Origin: Prorocentrum cordatum
Lineage: Eukaryota; Sar; Dinophyceae; Prorocentrales; Prorocentraceae
Reading direction: 5' to 3'
DNA length: 64,000 nt
Assembly (NCBI GenBank): GCA_963575745.1
Contig: CAUYUJ010016686.1
Coordinates: 97,001-161,000, forward strand
In this document: positions 52,500 to 63,096 of the stretch, in pieces
How positions within the stretch are numbered: position 1 is the stretch's first letter
Layout: each line of letters starts with the position of its first letter
Program-made: the position numbers and the translations under genes
The notes under the pieces: model-generated
Databases searched by the model: none
The model's input: the letters and a program-made list of their open reading frames with translations, nothing else
Told to the model about the DNA's origin: nothing

Positions 52500-52700
52500 G
52501 CGCCGAGCGTCCTCGTCGGGCGCCGTCGGCCGTCGCCCGCCGTCGGCCGTCGCCCACCGTCGCCTGCCGCCGCCGTCGCCGTCGGCCGTCGCCGCCGTGG
52601 GCCGTCGCCTGCCGTCGCCTGCCGTGGCCGCCGTCGGTCGCCGTCGGCGGCCGTCGCCTGCCGTCGGCCGTCAGTCGGCGCCGCCTTCGGCGTCGCCTGC
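52500..52700. repeat. GCCGTCGGCCGTCGCC minisatellite
   Basis: Hexamer and nonamer units GCCGTC, GGCCGTCGCC and CTGCCGTCG in irregular succession, very GC-rich. Confidence 0.85.
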
Positions 52701-53019
52701 TGCTGGCGGGCCTTTAGTGAAAACGGCCTGGGACCGAAACCGACGGACCTGGACCCGCACAAATGACGGCCGCGACGCCCTCTCGCGAACCGAAAACGGC
52801 CAATTCCTAAATCGGCGTGTCAGGGTAGGAGGTCTACCCACCCCCGAGCCTCTGGGCCCTGCGGGCGCAGGCCTTGCAGGCCAAGGGGGGGAGGCCCGAG
52901 GCTCGGCAGAGGTATCCAGCCCTGCCGAAGAGTGTGTTCGGCCGCGGCCAGCTCGAGCCGCCCAGCCCGTTGCTGTTGGGCGCGAGTGAACGGGGGCGAT
53001 AGCTTGAGGGGGCGAAAGG

Positions 53020-53100
53020 TACCCTCCTCGGGCCCTAGGGGTTCCCCTTTCTGGGCCCGAGAGGGCCCCTTCAGGGGCCCTAAAGGGCCCCCTGTCGGCA
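53020..53100. repeat. Cluster of GGGCCC-centred hairpins
   Basis: AGGGCCCCTTCAGGGGCCCT (53065-53085 region) is a perfect 9-bp stem with a 2-base loop, flanked by further GGGCCC palindromes on both sides. Confidence 0.7.
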
Positions 53101-53539
53101 GCCCACGCTGCCCCCTCATGCATCGCCCCCCCCATTGCACACGCGCTCCAATGCTGAAGGGGACAGCGCGTGGAAAATCCAGGTCAAGAACCGCACGCTC
53201 ACGGGCGAGAGTCCCCACCGGTACGCCAAGGCCGACCAGGAGCTCACGGGAGGGCCGCTGGAGGCACCAAGTGCCTCCGATGGCACCTGGCAAGGTGCCG
53301 ATGCACGCCCCAGGGGGGCAGCCCTCCAAGAGCTCGGCGGGGGCGTCGGAACGCCATAAATCGGATGTCGTAGTGCACGTAGTATCGAAATCGCATCATT
53401 GACCCCAGTGAAATAATCCTTTCCGTCAGCTTGATACTAGAACGTGTTGCCAAGAAGGAGCACATATGCGTCGCATGTGCTGCTGCGATACTACCCACTA
53501 CCTCGGCCATAGTTTGTGCAATGTGTACATCAATTCCAA

Positions 53540-54200
53540 AAACTCGTCGGTCATGCTCAATGGGTCTCCAGTCCCATTGTGGAATGTTTCGCATACTCTC
53601 CGCCAAAGACAACAACTATGCATGAAGTCATAACGAGGCTCCACCTCATCCCTGGATAAGTTCGTGCGAATTGGATTTGAGGTGTTATTTTGCAATCCAC
53701 CATGTGTTGCCAATTGTTTCTTGCTTCGCCGTTAACATCGATGAACAACCCGATCTGTGTTTGAACACTCGCTATAATATCGTCGATTGTGGCCTCCGCT
53801 TCCTTGATCGTTTCGGCTTCGCTGTGTACGTGTGGCTCGATACGTGACTCGCCTCACAAGAAATGGCGTCATCTTGGTACAGTTCGTTACTGCTGACATT
53901 GTACCGAGCGTTTGGTATGCGTCCTGACTGCTCCACGACGTCCCACAAGTACAATATTGGAAACTTCGTCGACTTTCTCGACGCACTCAAACTTCAAGTT
54001 GTCCCTTCCACTGCTACCATCGGCGCCACTGGGACAGGGTGCTGACCATATTGATTGGGCTGCACTTATGCACGAAAAGTGTGGAACTCGATTTCACTTA
54101 GCTTGCGGATTATATCCAACTGATCATTCGATACAGCGTCGAGTTGATCGATGATCACTTCTGCGAACTTTCTGCGTGCCCTCCTCAGGTCAGGTCTGCA
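53540..54200 (-). pseudogene. Decayed coding region of lower GC content
   Basis: This region is near balanced in base composition, unlike its surroundings. Minus-strand fragments with protein-like character lie in different frames: KFAEVIIDQLDAV and QLDIIRKLSEIEFHTF (54180-54065), ATIDDIIASVQTQIGLFIDV (53800-53740 region) and NWQHMVDCKITPQIQFARTY (53735-53650), with stops between. The family is not recognised. It may be an old insertion or an exon of a host gene with frameshifts. Confidence 0.3.
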
Positions 54201-54786
54201 TTGTCATCGCCTCTCCAAACACAAATCTTGCATGGTCAACGTTTCATTCCATTGCTTTTTAGCCCATGCCATGGCACAAAATCGATGAATAGAGCAAACA
54301 CTGATTGGGGCTTGAACCTCGCTTGAAACTCTTCTCTACCATTATGCCGCTCGACCACGACGTCTTGACGTTTGAATGCGTCGGCGGCCCACCATTTTGG
54401 CGGCTCCGTGTGTTGTCATCCAAACGACACCACACGGCATCATCCACCTTTCTCATGCTGGGCGGGGAGGGGGGGAACGGCCTAGGACCCGAGCGAATTT
54501 CCAAGAGGGGGAAGCTAGGACCAGAACCAAAGCCTCTGCCTTGCGGTGCGCGGAGAAGGCGAGCATAATGGACCAACTTCCTGGCAGCGGACAAACTGGG
54601 CCTCCATAAACGAAACATCTGTCCCAGGAGAAGGAAGGGAAAGGGAAAGGGGAGGAGAATAAGGGAGAAGATGAGAAGGGGAAGGGCCGAGGGCGAAACG
54701 TGCGGGAGAGATCAGGCCCGTACCACTCCCCCATCAACAGCGTCAATGACTCACTCTCTTCCCCAAAAACGTCACGATCGACACAA

Positions 54787-54868
54787 GAATCAGTACCATC
54801 ATTACCCTCGCCAATCGAACTATCATCATCACGACCACCACCACAACCACCCCAATGATCATCGTCAT

Positions 54869-54899
<31 letters not shown>

Positions 54900-55555
54900 A
54901 GTAGCACCATCATCGTCATCGTCATCAGCAGCAGCAGCATCATCACCATCGGAATCATCAACATCAGCATCATCACCATCATCATCATCATCGCCAGCAT
55001 CAGCATCATCATCATCATCATCAGCATCATCACCAGCGGCATCATCGTCAGCATCATCATCATCAACAGCATCAGCATCCTCATCACCATCGGCATCATC
55101 ATCAGCATCAGCAGCAGCATCATCATCACCAGCATCATCAGCATCATCATCATTATCCTCAGCATCGTTATCGTCGTCGTCATCAACATCGTCAACATCA
55201 GCAGCAGCAGCATCATCGTCATCGCCATCGTCATCGTCATCAGCAGCAGCAGCAACAGTTTCAGCATCGGCATCATCATCAACAACAGCATCGTCAGCAA
55301 AATCAGCATCATCATCAGCATCAGCAAAATCGGCATCAGCAGCAGCAGCAGCATCAGCATCATCATCATCATCATCAGCAGCATCATCATCACCATCGGC
55401 ATCATCATCAACATCATCATCATCAGCATCATCATCATCATCAGCATCATCATCACCACGATCATCATCATCAGAACCAGCATCATCAGCATCATCATCA
55501 TCAGCATCATCACCAGCGGCATCGTCGTCGTCATCATCATCATCATCATCATCAG

Positions 55556-55598
<43 letters not shown>

Positions 55599-55759
55599 GT
55601 TATCATCATCATCATCGTCAGCATCATCATCAGCAGCAGCGTCCTCACACTAATCAGCATCATCAACAGCATCAGCATCATCATCGTCGTCATCGCCATC
55701 GTCATCAGCAGCAGCAGCAGCCGCAGCAGCATCAGCATGAGCATCAACATCAACACCAA

Positions 55760-55812
<53 letters not shown>

Positions 55813-56540
55813 ACATCAACATCATTGCCATTAGCAGTATCACCATCAGCAGTGGCATCAGCATTCAAATCAGCATCATCATCACCGTCAGCATCGTCAG
55901 CATCATCGTCGTCGTTGCCGCCGATCATCAGCATCACCAGCAGCATTATCATCATCACTAAAACCATCAGAATCATCATCAACACCACCATCGGCATCAG
56001 CGCCAGCATCAGCATCAGCATCGACATAATCAGCATAATCATCGTCACCACCATCATCATCATCATCATCATCAGCAGCAGCCTCATCATCATCGTCGTC
56101 ATCATCATCATCGTCATCATCAGCATCATCAGTATCGTCAGCGTCATCGTCATCCTCACCATCATCAACAAAGACATCAACATCATGAGCATCATCATCC
56201 GCGCCACCATCATCTGCAGCATCATCATCGTGGCCGTCGTCATCGTCATGGTCATCATGTTGGTCCTCGTCCTCGTCATCGCAGTCGACGCCGCCACCGT
56301 ACCATCCACACATCGATGATGATGGTAATGTTGATGGTGGTGGTGATTGTGGCGATGATGGTGATGAGGCTGATGATGGTGCTGATGATGATGGTGGTAA
56401 TGGTGGTGATGGTGGTGATACTGATGGTGGTGGTGATGATGAGGGTGGTGGTAGTGATGATGGTGATGATGCTGATGACGGTGATGATGATAATGATGAT
56501 GGTGATGGTGATGGTGATGGTGTTGATGACGACGACGACG
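54787..56540. repeat. 1.8-kb CAT trinucleotide array with strand switch at 56311-56318
   Basis: From 54787 to about 56310 the plus strand is built of CAT with CAG, CAC, CGT and CCA interruptions. At CATCGATG (56311-56318) it flips, and 56319-56540 is GAT/GGT-rich, the complement type. The array is open for hundreds of codons in several frames (poly-Ile/Ser and poly-His on one strand, poly-Met and poly-Asp on the other), none of which I regard as a gene. Confidence 0.95.
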
Positions 56541-56767
56541 ACGACGGAGAGCAAGAAACAGCACTGGAAATTTCAGATCGTCAAAAACCCCCTCTGCAAA
56601 TACCAATTTTCGCGGGAGGGGCGGCGGCAGCATTGGACAGCATCGGGGGAGAGAGGAGAGTACTACGCACACGTCTGCCACGGTGTACACCCCGGTCCTT
56701 GGAGGAGGCGTGGCACAGCCGAACCTGGGACAGGAGCGCGTGGCACACGCACAGAAGAACGTGGACA

Positions 56768-56820
56768 GAGGAGGAGGAGGAGGAGGAGGAGGAGGAGGAG
56801 GAGGAGGAGGAGGAGGAGGC
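56768..56820. repeat. GAG microsatellite
   Basis: About 16 GAG units, interrupted once, on the plus strand. Confidence 0.95.
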
Positions 56821-56904
56821 GTGTGGACAGAAGAACATCCTTCCAGAGCGTGAGGCCCTCCGTCGGCCAAAACCAACAGAACATCCACAAGGAACATCCA
56901 ACAG

Positions 56905-57068
56905 ACACGAAGAACAATACAGAGCGGGCGCGGCCGCGAAGAACAGACACGAAGAACAACACAGACACGAAGAACAATACAGACACGAAGAACAATACAG
57001 ACACGAAGAACAATACACGAAGAACAATACGAGGAACATCCAACAGACACGAAGAACAGACACGAAGA
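56905..57068. repeat. 18-bp ACAGACACGAAGAACAAT repeats
   Basis: About seven degenerate units; one frame reads RHEEQY repeats. Flanked on both sides by GGAACATCCAACAGACACGA. Confidence 0.9.
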
Positions 57069-57224
57069 AACCCCCGCAAGAAACCCAACCCTGAGAACCC
57101 GCGCGCGAAGGGGAAACCCGGAGCACCCTGGACGCAACCGCTCCTTCCCCGGCTGCGGGAAGCCACCGCGCGGCGCGCGGAGCGAAGAAACCCAGGATAC
57201 TCTGACGCAGAGCAGATCGAACTG

Positions 57225-57345
57225 GAGGTCGAACTTCGAACTTCGGACCTCCAGAGCCTTGCCTCCCCCTCCGCCTCCCCCTCCTCCTCCTCCTCCTCCT
57301 CCTCCTCGAACTTCGAACCTCCAGACCTTTGCCTCCCCTGCGCGC
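57225..57345. repeat. Direct pair GAACTTCGxACCTCCAGA around a CCT microsatellite
   Basis: CGAACTTCGGACCTCCAGA then GCCTTGCCTCCCC (57235-57270), CCT run (57275-57305), then CGAACTTCGAACCTCCAGA and CCTTTGCCTCCCC (57306-57340). Confidence 0.85.
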
Positions 57346-57443
57346 CCCCACTGTAGGACACCCTCCCCGAACCGACATCGATCTCCTGCCTCGGGCCCGA
57401 CCGTGCGCACGCGTCGGGCCGCCGTGCACACCCTGGCACTCTA

Positions 57444-57609
57444 CAGGGCAGTTTTTAATACACAGGATTTTGAAAAAAAAATAGGATTTGTAATACATGA
57501 TTAATGTATGAATGAATTGATGCATGAACTCATCTTTGTTTTTAATACTAGATCCCGACATGTTTGATACATGACCCGCACGCGGAGCATGTATTAAAAA
57601 ACGGCACTG
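57444..57609. mobile_element. 166-bp MITE with TA target duplication
   Basis: Begins CAGGGCAGTTTTTAATACA and ends TGTATTAAAAAACGGCACTG, imperfect terminal inverted repeats of about 20 bp, immediately flanked on both sides by TA (57442-57443 and 57610-57611). The interior is AT-rich and non-coding (TACATGATTAATGTATGAAT). TA duplication and CAGTG/CAGGG ends fit a Tc1/mariner-type non-autonomous element. Confidence 0.7.
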
Positions 57610-57611
57610 TA

Positions 57612-58330
57612 TAGAGAAGGCGTGGTGGGATGCCGAGTGCTGCCTGGCAGAGACTACGAGATCCTCCCACAGGCCCGTCCTCGACGCGCCCAGCCGCGTG
57701 CACCCCCCCCGCCTCCCGAAGCTCCCTGCGCCGCGCCGGCGCCTCGGGGGCTCTCGAGACCTCTCCAGGGCCTCCCAGACAGTCCGTAAAAAGGGTGTCG
57801 AGATGGCCCGGCCCTGCCTCGAGAGGCACCCAGCAGCTCTCCAGGAGCCCCGAGAGGCCCACGTTCTGTTGAAGATAGGCCCACCTGCAGCTGTCGAAAG
57901 CCCAACAGGGAGCACTCGGATCTCCAGGAGGGTCCACACACGTCCCAGGACGGAAAGAGCCCAAGGCTGGTCCAGGAGGACGCTGGGAGGGACTCAACGC
58001 GGCCCAAGACGGCCCCAAGAGTGCCCCGGCCCTGGGAGAGGAAGGCGGCCAAGACAGCCCCCCGACGGCCAAGAAGGCTCCAATAAAGCCCACAAGCGTC
58101 CCAGAACGGTCCGCGAGAGCCCCAAAATGGTCCACGAGGGCCCCTGGGGACACCCAGGAATGTACCACAGGAACCCGATAGGGCCCCGAAACGGCCTAAA
58201 CGAACTCCAGGAGGTCTCTGCAAAGAAGTGGCCACGAGAGGTGTCAGACGCGACGGCCTTCGGGTCTCAAGACTTCGCCACCCACAGTGATGAGCTGGCA
58301 AGGTGGCGGGACTTGCCTCGGGCACCGGGA
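57612..58330. other. GC-rich stretch ending in CCAAGA-like words
   Basis: 57960-58150 has GGCCCAAGACGGCCCCAAGA and degenerate relatives, a fourth locus of that satellite. No supported gene; a minus-strand frame (58168-57548) is open without recognisable motifs. Confidence 0.5.
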
Positions 58331-58344
58331 TACTGAGGAGTTGC

Positions 58345-58640
58345 AGAGAGCAAGATGAGGAGAGAAGGGAGAGGGAGAGGGAGAGGGAGGGGGAGAGGGA
58401 GGGATCGGATCGAATCACATCGGAATTCCGAGAGAAGGTTCCACGTAACCGCTGCTGGGAGCGCGCAGCCCACCTCCACAAGGGCCGCAGGCCAGGAGGG
58501 GGAGGGAGGGAGGAGGGATGGAAGGGGAGGAGGAGGAGGAGGAGGAGGAGGAGGAGGAGGAGGAGGAGGAGGAGGGCGAGGAGGAGGGCGAGGAGGAGGA
58601 GGAGGGAGGACGGGGAGGAGGAGGAAGGGGGGGAGAAGGA
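58345..58640. repeat. Purine arrays (GAGAGG and GGA)
   Basis: GGGAGA/GAGAGG units at 58350-58405 and about 30 GGA/GAG units at 58527-58632. Confidence 0.9.
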
Positions 58641-58670
58641 TATTTTGACATCCACAGCCCAGGACCACAT

Positions 58671-59186
58671 CTAAATGGGGCAGATAGATTCGAGTTCGGC
58701 CGAGACTTTCATCCCCTTGTGGACAGGATGGAATCCCTTGCTCAATCTCGACCAACCTTCGCTGCGTTTCGGAGGTCGCCCAAGACAGTGCTTCGCAAGA
58801 CGTCTCAACTGAGCTCCAGAAGAAAACGAATGACAGGGCTGGCAGACACAGGCATAGCTGTTGTCCGAGAAATCTATCACAACGAAGCGATGACCACGCT
58901 CACGGAGTGTCGAAGGCTCAAACTTCAGCACTCGTGAGTATGTCCCTGCTGGCGGCTTGAGGGTGCTGTGCGCTTCCCGCAGGAACTGGGGGCACAGCCA
59001 GAACCTGCCCACCCACAACCACTCATGGGCAGGGCGCAGACCTTTGAGGACGAGCCGAAACTGGTGAAGCCTCGACCCACTGAGGCCGGCCCGCGGACAC
59101 AAACACAAAAATGTCGCAGCTGATGTCGTGACTGCCTTCGGCGCGTTGACGAAGAAAGACAGGCTTTCGCGAGAATCATCATCCAT
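58671..59186 (-). pseudogene. LINE-type fragment: Cys-containing C-terminal domain, copy 2
   Basis: 171 codons. The C-terminal 80 residues contain VIDFSDNSYACVCQPCHSFS, then RLAKHCLGRPPKRS and LSKGFHP. The domain at 60023-60532 has the same order (MDFSDGSFAAVCQICHA, LLAKPCAGKPPARS, LGKGLHP), so the two are duplicated copies of one family. From memory, C-x-x-C(G/H), a C-x-G-x-P block and a G-x-HP block are typical of the C-terminus of dinoflagellate LINE-like polyproteins. Ends with a stop at 58671. Confidence 0.45.
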
Positions 59187-59364
59187 CTCTGCGCGAAGGC
59201 GGACGCCCTGCTATGTGCACGCGATCACAAGCTGGAAGGGAGGCGTCGTCCTCCCGACGCGCCTTCACCTGCACGACACACTGCAGGAGCTGACCCGCCA
59301 AAGCATCAGTCTGCATCACAAGGCCGCTGTATGGCCGCCACGGGGGCAGCCTCTCTTCACGGTC

Positions 59365-59691
59365 CTAGTCAAACTGACTCAACACAACCAGACAGTCGTT
59401 GAGGAAAACAGCAGGGCCGCTATGCACGCTCGAAGCCGAGGTCGGCGCAGCAAGCTCGGCAGCGACACTGGCCCAGGGAAAGTAGCCTCCGAAGGCTTCG
59501 TACACCCGAGCAGGGATCTGTCCAGAGGCACCGACCATCACAGCACCCCAACCCGACCCTGGCAGATCCCTGATCGCGCGTTGCAGACACGAGCCATCCA
59601 GGAGAACTGCCCCTTGAAACTCCCTCACCCCCTCGAAAGATAAAGCACGCCCCTCGGCCTCGAAGGCCTCGGGAAAGACCCAGAATCCCAC
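59365..59691 (-). pseudogene. LINE-type fragment: RNase H-like block
   Basis: 108 codons with LLDGSCL, SGWGAVMV, SVAAELAAPTSA and FLNDCLVV, the Asp, Glu, Asp order of an RNase H fold. It stops at 59365; coding sequence to its right on this strand (59360-58671) is in other frames. It lies between the two copies of the Cys-containing domain. Confidence 0.45.
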
Positions 59692-60022
59692 GGAGTGAGT
59701 CTCCGAGGGGCTCGAAAGCCCAGGGGGCCCACGCGGCAGGGCGGGGGAAAATCCCCGCCCCGCAGACGACCTTCAACCCAGGCGTCGCGCCTCGGTCGAG
59801 GCCCGGGCGAATTTTATTCAGTAGAGAGCGCGATTTTTTTGATAACTCGCAGAGGGGACCGTCCTGAGTAAATCGCCAGGAAGTCTCGGGCGAGAGCGTG
59901 GTCAAAGAGTGTCGAGGGCGCGGCGCCTGAATGACTTGGGATGAGGTCTCACGCGAGAGCACGATTCCTGAGCAAATTGCGAGTGCGAGGATTTTTGTTG
60001 ACATCCACGGCCAAAGAGCCCC

Positions 60023-60532
60023 TCAGAGGGGGGCCACATCCTCAAGATCGGCAGTGACCCCGACCCTTTTACAATCAGGGTGGAGTCCTTTGCCGAGCCT
60101 CTTGAAAACAACGCTTCGAGCTGGCGGCTTACCCGCGCAAGGCTTGGCGAGAAGCCGCACACTACCACCAGTCGTGTGAGCGTGGCAAATCTGGCAAACG
60201 GCGGCGAAACTGCCGTCGCTGAAATCCATCACTAAACACGTCGCACACCCACCACGTCGGCTCGAGTCCCCCCGCGGCGCGGGCGGCGCCACGGGTGGCG
60301 CACGACGGCGCCCCAGTGCCCCTCCGCACGGGGGGCAAGCCCTCCTGCAAGGCCAGACCGTTTGACTGGTCAGGGCCCCGACAGAATCCATCTCTTTCTC
60401 GGAGAACTTCGAAGACGCCAGAGCGGCATCCACGATGCAAACAAAAACGGCCCCCGTCATGGCACTTGGACCCAGCTTCGATTTCAAGGCCCAGGGCGGG
60501 GGATGCGAAGAGGAGAGGAATGATCGCCCCAC
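60023..60532 (-). pseudogene. LINE-type fragment: Cys-containing domain, copy 1
   Basis: 169 codons. Shares its C-terminal 75 residues with the copy at 58671-59186 (see there). It carries an extra Cys cluster ahead of it (PCRRACPPCGGALG). The N-terminal part continues from the 60740 fragment after a frameshift near 60510. Confidence 0.45.
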
Positions 60533-60740
60533 GGTCGTCGACCATAGTGAAAGGGTCAGTCATGTTCCAGTCCAACCTCTTGAGAGAAAGGTACATGGCC
60601 CCGATGGGTTCGGTGCAAGATCTCCAGGATCTCGGGGGATCGCCCAAAACAGCCGCCCACGAGGCTCGAACGCTCCCCCAACTGAAACACCTTGGGGCCC
60701 TACTCCGCAGCAGCCAGAGCTCCTTACAGCCTCTAATCAC
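60500..60740 (-). pseudogene. LINE-type fragment: post-RT linker
   Basis: Contains PIGAMYLSLKRLDWNMTDP and FTMVDDRGAIIPL, matching a G-P-x-x-A...L-x-x-L-x-W...DD-x-G arrangement I recall downstream of the reverse transcriptase in dinoflagellate LINE-like proteins. The frame is open from 60740 to 60162, but only this part looks coding. Confidence 0.4.
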
Positions 60741-60849
60741 AGGTGCTATCGAGCCGTGCCAGGCGGGGTCTGTCTCGATCCTGGCGAGCAGGGCGATGGA
60801 GGGGCCTGGCCCCCGCGGAGGGTCTCCTGGCGGCGGCAGCGCACCCGCG

Positions 60850-61272
60850 GATCTCTAGCACCCGCCGTCAGACATGGCGCGCACCTCTGCGCCGCACTGG
60901 GCCCCCGCACGGGGGGGGGGGGGGGGGGCATGCAACAAAACCCACAGCAGCTCGAAAGACCAGCGCCCCACGCTGGCGGAACAGGCGCCCGGCGCGCCTC
61001 GTGGCGAAGGACATCCGCTGCTTCGCCTTAATCCCTGCCTCTGGCACGCCCGCTCACCCCCGGAGCGCGGTCGGCCCCGAGCTCGACCGCGCCCTCACGG
61101 CGGGGCCCGACCAGGGCCCCCGAGACCGTCCGACGTGGTTTTCTCCGACAAACCGTCCTGATGCTGTCCGGGGAGGTCCGGCCGCCCCCCACCACGGCGC
61201 TAGCGCGCCGCTGAAAAGAAGCCTCGCCCGACAAGCTCTGAGCTACCTGATCGGCCGCGCCGACCGAGTTGA
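60850..61272. other. GC-rich spacer at the change of coding strand
   Basis: Separates minus-strand LINE fragments from the plus-strand gene at 61951. A G18 run lies at 60911-60928. No promoter motif recognised. Confidence 0.5.
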
Positions 61273-61388
61273 AGGGGCCCCAGGACACACAAATAAATAC
61301 ACGAGAATGAAAGGATTCCCTATATATGTTCCGGGTTTCCCACTTCCCATAGTTTCCCATGTTTTCCGGGGAGTCGACGATTAATTAA
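61273..61388. repeat. Dispersed repeat, copy 2 (see 29453-29580)
   Basis: CCAGGACACACAAATAAATA, GGATTCCC, CCCACTTCCCATA and GAGTCGACGATTAATTAA align in order with copy 1. Confidence 0.7.
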
Positions 61389-61415
61389 TCCAGAAGCCGC
61401 ATTAAAGTGATCATT

Positions 61416-61530
61416 TCCCCCCTCTGTGACAGAGGGGGTGTTTTTCGGACCCCCTCTGTGACAGAGGGGGTGCGTTCGGAGGCCCTCTGTGACAGAGGGG
61501 GTGCGTTCGGAGGCTCTCTGCGACAGAGTT
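61416..61530. repeat. Four 33-bp repeats centred on CCCCCTCTGTGACAGAGGGGG
   Basis: Perfect palindromic cores at about 61417-61437 and 61450-61470, a slightly shorter one at 61483-61501 and a degenerate one at 61514-61528, separated by TGCGTTCGGAGG-type linkers. Each can form a 9-10-bp stem. Confidence 0.9.
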
Positions 61531-61950
61531 GCTCGTCATTCCGTTCCTCCTCATCCTGCTTCTTGATTTCGGATATGTCATGCTGCCACTGCGCTCATCA
61601 TCTTTGCGTCTGTGATCCTCGTCGTGTTGTTCCATGCGTCCTTTTCAATTTCCACCACATTATCCTCCGTTGCCGCTCTGGCCCGCCATCTACCTCGTCA
61701 CTCTCCTTCGTCTGCATGTCCTTATTATTTTCCGCTCTTTTTTCGCCTCCCTCTGGTTCGATTTCCGCTCTTCGTCCACTTCGTTCATTCGTTTCCAACC
61801 CCCCTTCCTTTCAAGTTCCCCGCCGTCCAATCACGTCGCGTCGTCCGCCGCCGCTATGCTCAAACCACCCCGCGCCCGTGGGATCGCCCGCGAGCACCGG
61901 CGCAGCTGGGCCCGTCGCGGCCTAACGCGCGCCTGCGCCATCGTCTTGCA

Positions 61951-63096
61951 ATGGGCGACGCAGGCGGATACACATGGGATGGCGCGGGAGGATGGTGGGA
62001 TAGCCGCAGCAGCGGCTGGCGTGGCTGGGAGGACGGCCATGATTGGTCAGCGAGGGGTTGGAGAGACTGGCGACAAGACGGGCACACGCCAACGGAGGAC
62101 GCCAAATGGCGCGATGGCCCTGCCGCCGCAGCAGCGGCGGCGGTCTCGTCTCAACGGCCGTCTCGCTTCGCCGCGCTTAGCGTTGTGAGCCCCCGCGCCC
62201 CTGGTCTCAGCAAGCCCGAATTCGATAATTTCGTGAGGGCCGCCCTCCGAAACGTACCAGAACTTGGGAACACAGTTTCAGGAGAGGGGTCGGGATCCCG
62301 AGCCGCGCCTGCGGCGCAGGAGCCCCGCGCCACCGCAGCGGCGGCGGCGCGCGGGCCCCAGGATTTTGAGAAGTTTGATGTTAATTATTTTTTGAGTTAT
62401 GAAGAGAGGCTCGGCACTTCGTTTAAGCAACACAATCAAGCGTTGAAATGGTGGCGCCATCTGAATGAAGACCCAACTGCCCCGTTCGAGTCAGAAGCCA
62501 AGTGGTTTGACAATGCGAAGCCCACCATGGTCGCTGTTTGCGACCACGGTGCGAGGACGAGCTTTGGTTTCAAAAGCGACGAGGAAGTCCCTTGGCGGTG
62601 GCAAGAGATGGTGGCGACGCTCAGGGAGGAAGATATCAGGGAGGTCGTGGAGGGGCCCCGCAGCAGCGGGGCTCTGATCGGCTGTTCCCTCGAAGTCCGG
62701 CCAAACAGCTACGACCACATGCGTCAGAGTATTGTGCGCGCGCGACAGTTCGCGGGGCAGCGGGTGAAAGTGAAGCTGCCGATGTGGGATTTCGTGTTGC
62801 ACCGCGACGACGGGACAGGCGTCCGTTTACACCCGCACTGGGGCGACAGGAAGGTCGAAGCTCTGCCCCTCGTCCCCCGCGCGGACACGGTGAGGCCACC
62901 AACCGCGGGTTTGGGCGGGAGCGACGGGTCAGGAACTTTTCGCTGGCACAAGGACCTCGGTGTGGAGCGCAAGGTCAAGTTCGACGCCGCCAGAGAGAAG
63001 GGGGGGCCGACGCCCTCTCAGGGGCCCCGCAGCAGCGGGGCCGCGGCGTCCAGCACCAGGCCCTCGGCGTCCGCAGCAGCGGGTGGCAAACAGTAG
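61951..63096 (+). CDS. Uncharacterised dinoflagellate-type protein with Trp/Gly-rich N-terminus
   Basis: 381 codons from ATG 61951; the frame is open upstream to 61612, but that part is pyrimidine-encoded and unlike protein, so the start before GDAGGYTWDG is preferred. Residues 1-50 are rich in Trp and Gly (GGWWDSRSSGWRGWEDGHDW), followed by an Ala-rich linker. A globular part from about residue 140 includes NYFLSYEERLGTSFKQH, RARTSFGFKSDEEVPW-like and RPNSYDHMRQSIVRARQF blocks, then WDFVLHRDDGTGVRLHPHW. From memory, an S-Y-D-H-x-R...WDF-x-x-x-R-x-DG-x-x-VRLHP module recurs in unannotated dinoflagellate proteins. Function unknown. Two in-frame copies of a hairpin 18-mer encode GPRSSGA. It is the only convincing plus-strand gene here. 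Confidence 0.6.
   Translation: MGDAGGYTWDGAGGWWDSRSSGWRGWEDGHDWSARGWRDWRQDGHTPTEDAKWRDGPAAAAAAAVSSQRPSRFAALSVVSPRAPGLSKPEFDNFVRAALRNVPELGNTVSGEGSGSRAAPAAQEPRATAAAAARGPQDFEKFDVNYFLSYEERLGTSFKQHNQALKWWRHLNEDPTAPFESEAKWFDNAKPTMVAVCDHGARTSFGFKSDEEVPWRWQEMVATLREEDIREVVEGPRSSGALIGCSLEVRPNSYDHMRQSIVRARQFAGQRVKVKLPMWDFVLHRDDGTGVRLHPHWGDRKVEALPLVPRADTVRPPTAGLGGSDGSGTFRWHKDLGVERKVKFDAAREKGGPTPSQGPRSSGAAASSTRPSASAAAGGKQ
62655..63041 (+). repeat. Two perfect GCCCCGC-AGCA-GCGGGGC hairpins inside the gene
   Basis: Copies at 62655-62672 and 63024-63041, both in the frame that gives Gly-Pro-Arg-Ser-Ser-Gly-Ala. A third, looser copy (GCTCCGC, 7-base loop, GCGGGGC) lies just after the stop at 63144-63164. Confidence 0.85.

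Noticed and set aside
54855-55961. Long poly-Ile/Ser, poly-His, poly-Met and poly-Asp open frames
   Set aside because: They are the frames of a CAT trinucleotide array and have no start context or protein-like composition.
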